DNA of 64,000 nucleotides, from NCBI GenBank assembly GCA_902168185.1, contig CABHOV010000066.1:51685-115684 (forward strand), given 5' to 3'. Below, one piece after another: positions 61,972 to 64,000 of this stretch. The stretch is from an uncultured Bacteroides sp. (GTDB lineage Bacteria > Bacteroidota > Bacteroidia > Cytophagales > Cyclobacteriaceae). The position numbers and the translations under genes are program-made. The notes beneath the pieces were generated by a model. That model was not told where the DNA came from and searched no databases. It saw only the letters and a program-made list of their open reading frames with translations. Within the stretch, counting starts at the first letter, position 1, and every line of letters starts with the position of its first letter.

Positions 61972-62682
61972 CTACGATCGCATGAGGGCTTTGTATCGTT
62001 CGCGATCCTGCAGGTATTCGAAGATCACTATATTCATCAGGATCATCAGCATACCATAGAAAGCATCTTCGAAGGGAATTGTGCCAATACGGATGCCCAG
62101 GTTTTCGCTGTTGTTATACCACACCACTTCTTCATCAATGAAGGAACCGGTAAGGACGCCGTTGATCAGAAAAAATGGAATCAGTATAAAGCCGTATGAA
62201 AAATAGAATCGCCCCATATAGCGGGGTCTGAGTTTCAGCATTTGGTAAGCAAGCAGAAGTCCCAGCAATACGAAGGTGATGCCGGTATATACTTTTTCAA
62301 AATAGAACATGCCCATCACGAGTAAGAGCACAATCAGTAAACTTGAAATCAGTTCCTGGTGTGGGAAGAGATAATCTTTCTCGATCAAATAACAGAGTGC
62401 AAAGTATGTGAATACACATGCGTATGGAATGCAGATAAAAAACAGGATCTCTTCAATCGGTAAGGCCCCTATATATAGTCCGGTAAGGTATCGCGGGTTG
62501 AAACCCCACACGCCCATGTAGGTAAAGATCTCATCCCAAACAATGAATATAGAAGCGGTGATCAGGATCGCAGGGAAAAGATATTTCCATTTTTTATAGA
62601 ACGGTGCTTTCCGGTAAAAGCTGAACATCAACGGGAATGCAAGAGAGAGCACATCGAGGGTTAGGTATAAGTATTTTTCCAT
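61972..62682 (-). CDS. crtY: Lycopene cyclase (fused CrtYc/CrtYd domains)
   Basis: 236 residues, six or seven helices, made of two lycopene cyclase domains. The conserved acidic motifs are PIEE at 75-78 and PFED at 203-206. It cyclises lycopene to beta-carotene in the membrane. It is the last gene of the carotenoid group, about 200 bp after crtZ. Confidence 0.9.
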   Translation of the reverse strand: MEKYLYLTLDVLSLAFPLMFSFYRKAPFYKKWKYLFPAILITASIFIVWDEIFTYMGVWGFNPRYLTGLYIGALPIEEILFFICIPYACVFTYFALCYLIEKDYLFPHQELISSLLIVLLLVMGMFYFEKVYTGITFVLLGLLLAYQMLKLRPRYMGRFYFSYGFILIPFFLINGVLTGSFIDEEVVWYNNSENLGIRIGTIPFEDAFYGMLMILMNIVIFEYLQDRERYKALMRS

Positions 62683-62879
62683 GAATCAATAAATGGGCAA
62701 TCGTTTTGATTAATCCAGGTCTGCTGGTGAATTCCTGTCAGCTTTAAATATAATTTTTTAATTTATTACAATGAGACTGTCTCCTAAACTTTTATTGCTG
62801 ACGGATCAATTTGATGAGCCCAAACGGACTCGGTTGCGGCATTTGTAAGCAAAAGTATACCCCATATTTGATACAATTT

Positions 62880-63374
62880 TTACTGTGTTTCCTGCCGCTC
62901 CCTTTTAAAGGAAAACTTTTTGGGTTCATACTTTTTGGGAGCGTATAAAAAACCAAATGCTTCACAGCCTTCTTTGGTGTGCTTGCTGTGGTGAATATAG
63001 TGCGCATGGATCATCCGTTGCAGGTACCGGCTTTTCTTCTCGGGGCGCCACCGAATCCGTTGGTGTACAATGATATCGTGGAAGATCAAATAAAATGCTC
63101 CATAGAAAAATATACCTAACCCTACTGCGAGCATATAAGGGTTATACGACACCAATGAAAAATAGTAAAAAAGAAATATCGAGGGAATGCTGAAAACCAG
63201 TGCAAACAAATCGTTTCGCTCCAGGGCTTCGTCATGCACCGTATGATGCGAGCGATGCCAGGTCCACAGAAAACCATGCATTACATACTTGTGCGTAAAC
63301 CAGGCTATAAATTCCCAAAGCAAAAACGTTCCGATAGCAATGAGAGAGCAAATGATGATCGTAATCCAATTCAT
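62880..63374 (-). CDS. crtZ: Beta-carotene hydroxylase CrtZ
   Basis: 164 residues from the ATG at 63374. The di-iron histidine set is complete: HKYVMH, WHRSHH, HDIIVH and HYIHHSKH. It hydroxylates beta-carotene to zeaxanthin. The SRPBCC gene stops 1 bp before its start, so they are translationally linked. Confidence 0.93.
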   Translation of the reverse strand: MNWITIIICSLIAIGTFLLWEFIAWFTHKYVMHGFLWTWHRSHHTVHDEALERNDLFALVFSIPSIFLFYYFSLVSYNPYMLAVGLGIFFYGAFYLIFHDIIVHQRIRWRPEKKSRYLQRMIHAHYIHHSKHTKEGCEAFGFLYAPKKYEPKKFSFKRERQETQ

Positions 63375-63375
63375 A

Positions 63376-63864
63376 TCAGGCTGATTTGAGCACCGTTTTA
63401 TCACCGGAAGGAAAGTACTTTTGAAGTATTGCATTCCGGTATTCAAAAATAGTATTTAGCTCGCGCTGCACAAACACAGCGTTGGCAAGGCGGCCAAGGA
63501 AACCGAACGGAATTGCGTAGTGAACATCGTCCGTTACTTCCACACCACCGGGCACTTCTTTGAAGTGATGCTGATGATGCCATAATGTATATGGCCCAAA
63601 GCGTTGTTCATCTACAAAGTAAAAAGGCTCTTGCACATGCGTGATCTCGGTGGTCCAGCGGGCACGATAAAATGGAAGGATCTTTATTTTATAATTTATG
63701 ATTTGTCCTGCATACATTTTATCACCACCGGAAATGGATAGAATATTAAACCCCATTTGCTCCGGTGTGATCTTCGCCAGGTTTTTAGGTGATGAGAAAA
63801 ACTCCCATGCATGTTGCAATGTGATGGGCAACACCTGCGACCGTTTTAATTGATATACTTTCAT
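63376..63864 (-). CDS. SRPBCC (START-like) family protein
   Basis: 162 residues from the ATG at 63864; a TTG at 63870 is less likely. A helix-grip fold with LPITLQHAWEFFSSPKNLAK and VEVTDDVHYAIPFGFLGRL. Such proteins bind hydrophobic ligands; this one recurs beside crtZ in Bacteroidota, so a carotenoid-related role is plausible. Confidence 0.85.
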   Translation of the reverse strand: MKVYQLKRSQVLPITLQHAWEFFSSPKNLAKITPEQMGFNILSISGGDKMYAGQIINYKIKILPFYRARWTTEITHVQEPFYFVDEQRFGPYTLWHHQHHFKEVPGGVEVTDDVHYAIPFGFLGRLANAVFVQRELNTIFEYRNAILQKYFPSGDKTVLKSA

Positions 63865-63942
63865 TTTCAATAGCCTTGGTTGACACTGAACTTACTAACA
63901 AATATTTCCGATTTTTTGTTGACACGATGTATATATACCATG

Positions 63943-64000
63943 CTATTTATTTAACGCTTTTCGGTAAGCATTTAAAACACGATTGCGCGCAAAGGCGTCT
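63943..64000 (-). CDS. 3' end of an upstream gene, cut by the window edge
   Basis: The frame ending at 63943 reads DAFARNRVLNAYRKALNK and then a stop. It is in the same orientation as the carotenoid genes and 78 bp upstream of the SRPBCC gene, where crtB, crtI or another crt gene would be expected. Too short to identify. Confidence 0.35.
   Translation of the reverse strand, partial: DAFARNRVLNAYRKALNK

Noticed and set aside
62762..62880. GAGACTGTCTC and the following frame considered as an insertion-sequence end.
   Set aside because: Only one end-like word, no second inverted repeat and no transposase coding; too little to call.

Overview
The window looks like a chromosome segment of a Bacteroidota bacterium, most likely order Cytophagales. 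Supporting signs are moderate GC, weak Shine-Dalgarno signals, TamB head-to-head with TsaD, a two-domain lycopene cyclase with a short CrtZ, a FucP-centred oxidative fucose cluster and paired large MacB/FtsX-type permeases. Core genes are visibly rich in TATA-type words (TATAT, GTATAC, CTATAG); many genes between 25.7 and 41.4 kb have fewer.

Layout. 0-12 kb: partial Crp/Fnr regulator, flavodoxin-fold oxidoreductase, tamB with a DUF2279 gene, divergent tsaD, thioesterase, smpB, NlpC/P60 hydrolase, PfkB kinase. 12.5-18.8 kb: lgt, a secreted protein, a Prc-type S41 protease, a sialate O-acetylesterase. 18.8-25.5 kb: TetX-like monooxygenase with an AraC regulator, NmrA-like reductase with an AraC regulator, lipoprotein plus membrane protein, esterase. 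42.4-48.4 kb: HNH nuclease, then a non-phosphorylative L-fucose cluster (dehydrogenases, lactonase, hydrolase, FucP, mutarotase) without its dehydratase. 48.4-50.4 kb: TetR with a perfect palindromic operator, and a KAS II paralogue. 50.4-60.8 kb: NtrB/NtrC-like two-component pair divergent from an HlyD adaptor, ABC ATPase and two permeases, with a candidate sigma-54 promoter and two palindromes between. 60.9-64 kb: Lys-rich protein, AlkB, and a carotenoid operon (SRPBCC, crtZ, crtY).

The most unusual part is about 27.5-41.5 kb. It is an array of small, mostly unknown, single-gene units, nearly all on the minus strand, separated by imperfect hairpins of about 40-180 bp. Each well-preserved unit starts at a TT inside a GTT, carries about 20 unit-specific bases that recur inverted just after its own gene, and often has GGACA 17-20 nt after the boundary. 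Joining a unit's two ends into a circle would give one long continuous stem, which is how integron attC/gene-cassette recombination is organised. A group IIC intron sits antisense inside one hairpin at TTTGT|T, resembling known IIC-attC introns. No integrase is in the window. I read the region as an integron-like cassette array without its integrase (CALIN-like), with unusually extended site arms. It has also been invaded by a MITE-like repeat, a REP-associated transposase with REP hairpins, and a truncated copy of that transposase.
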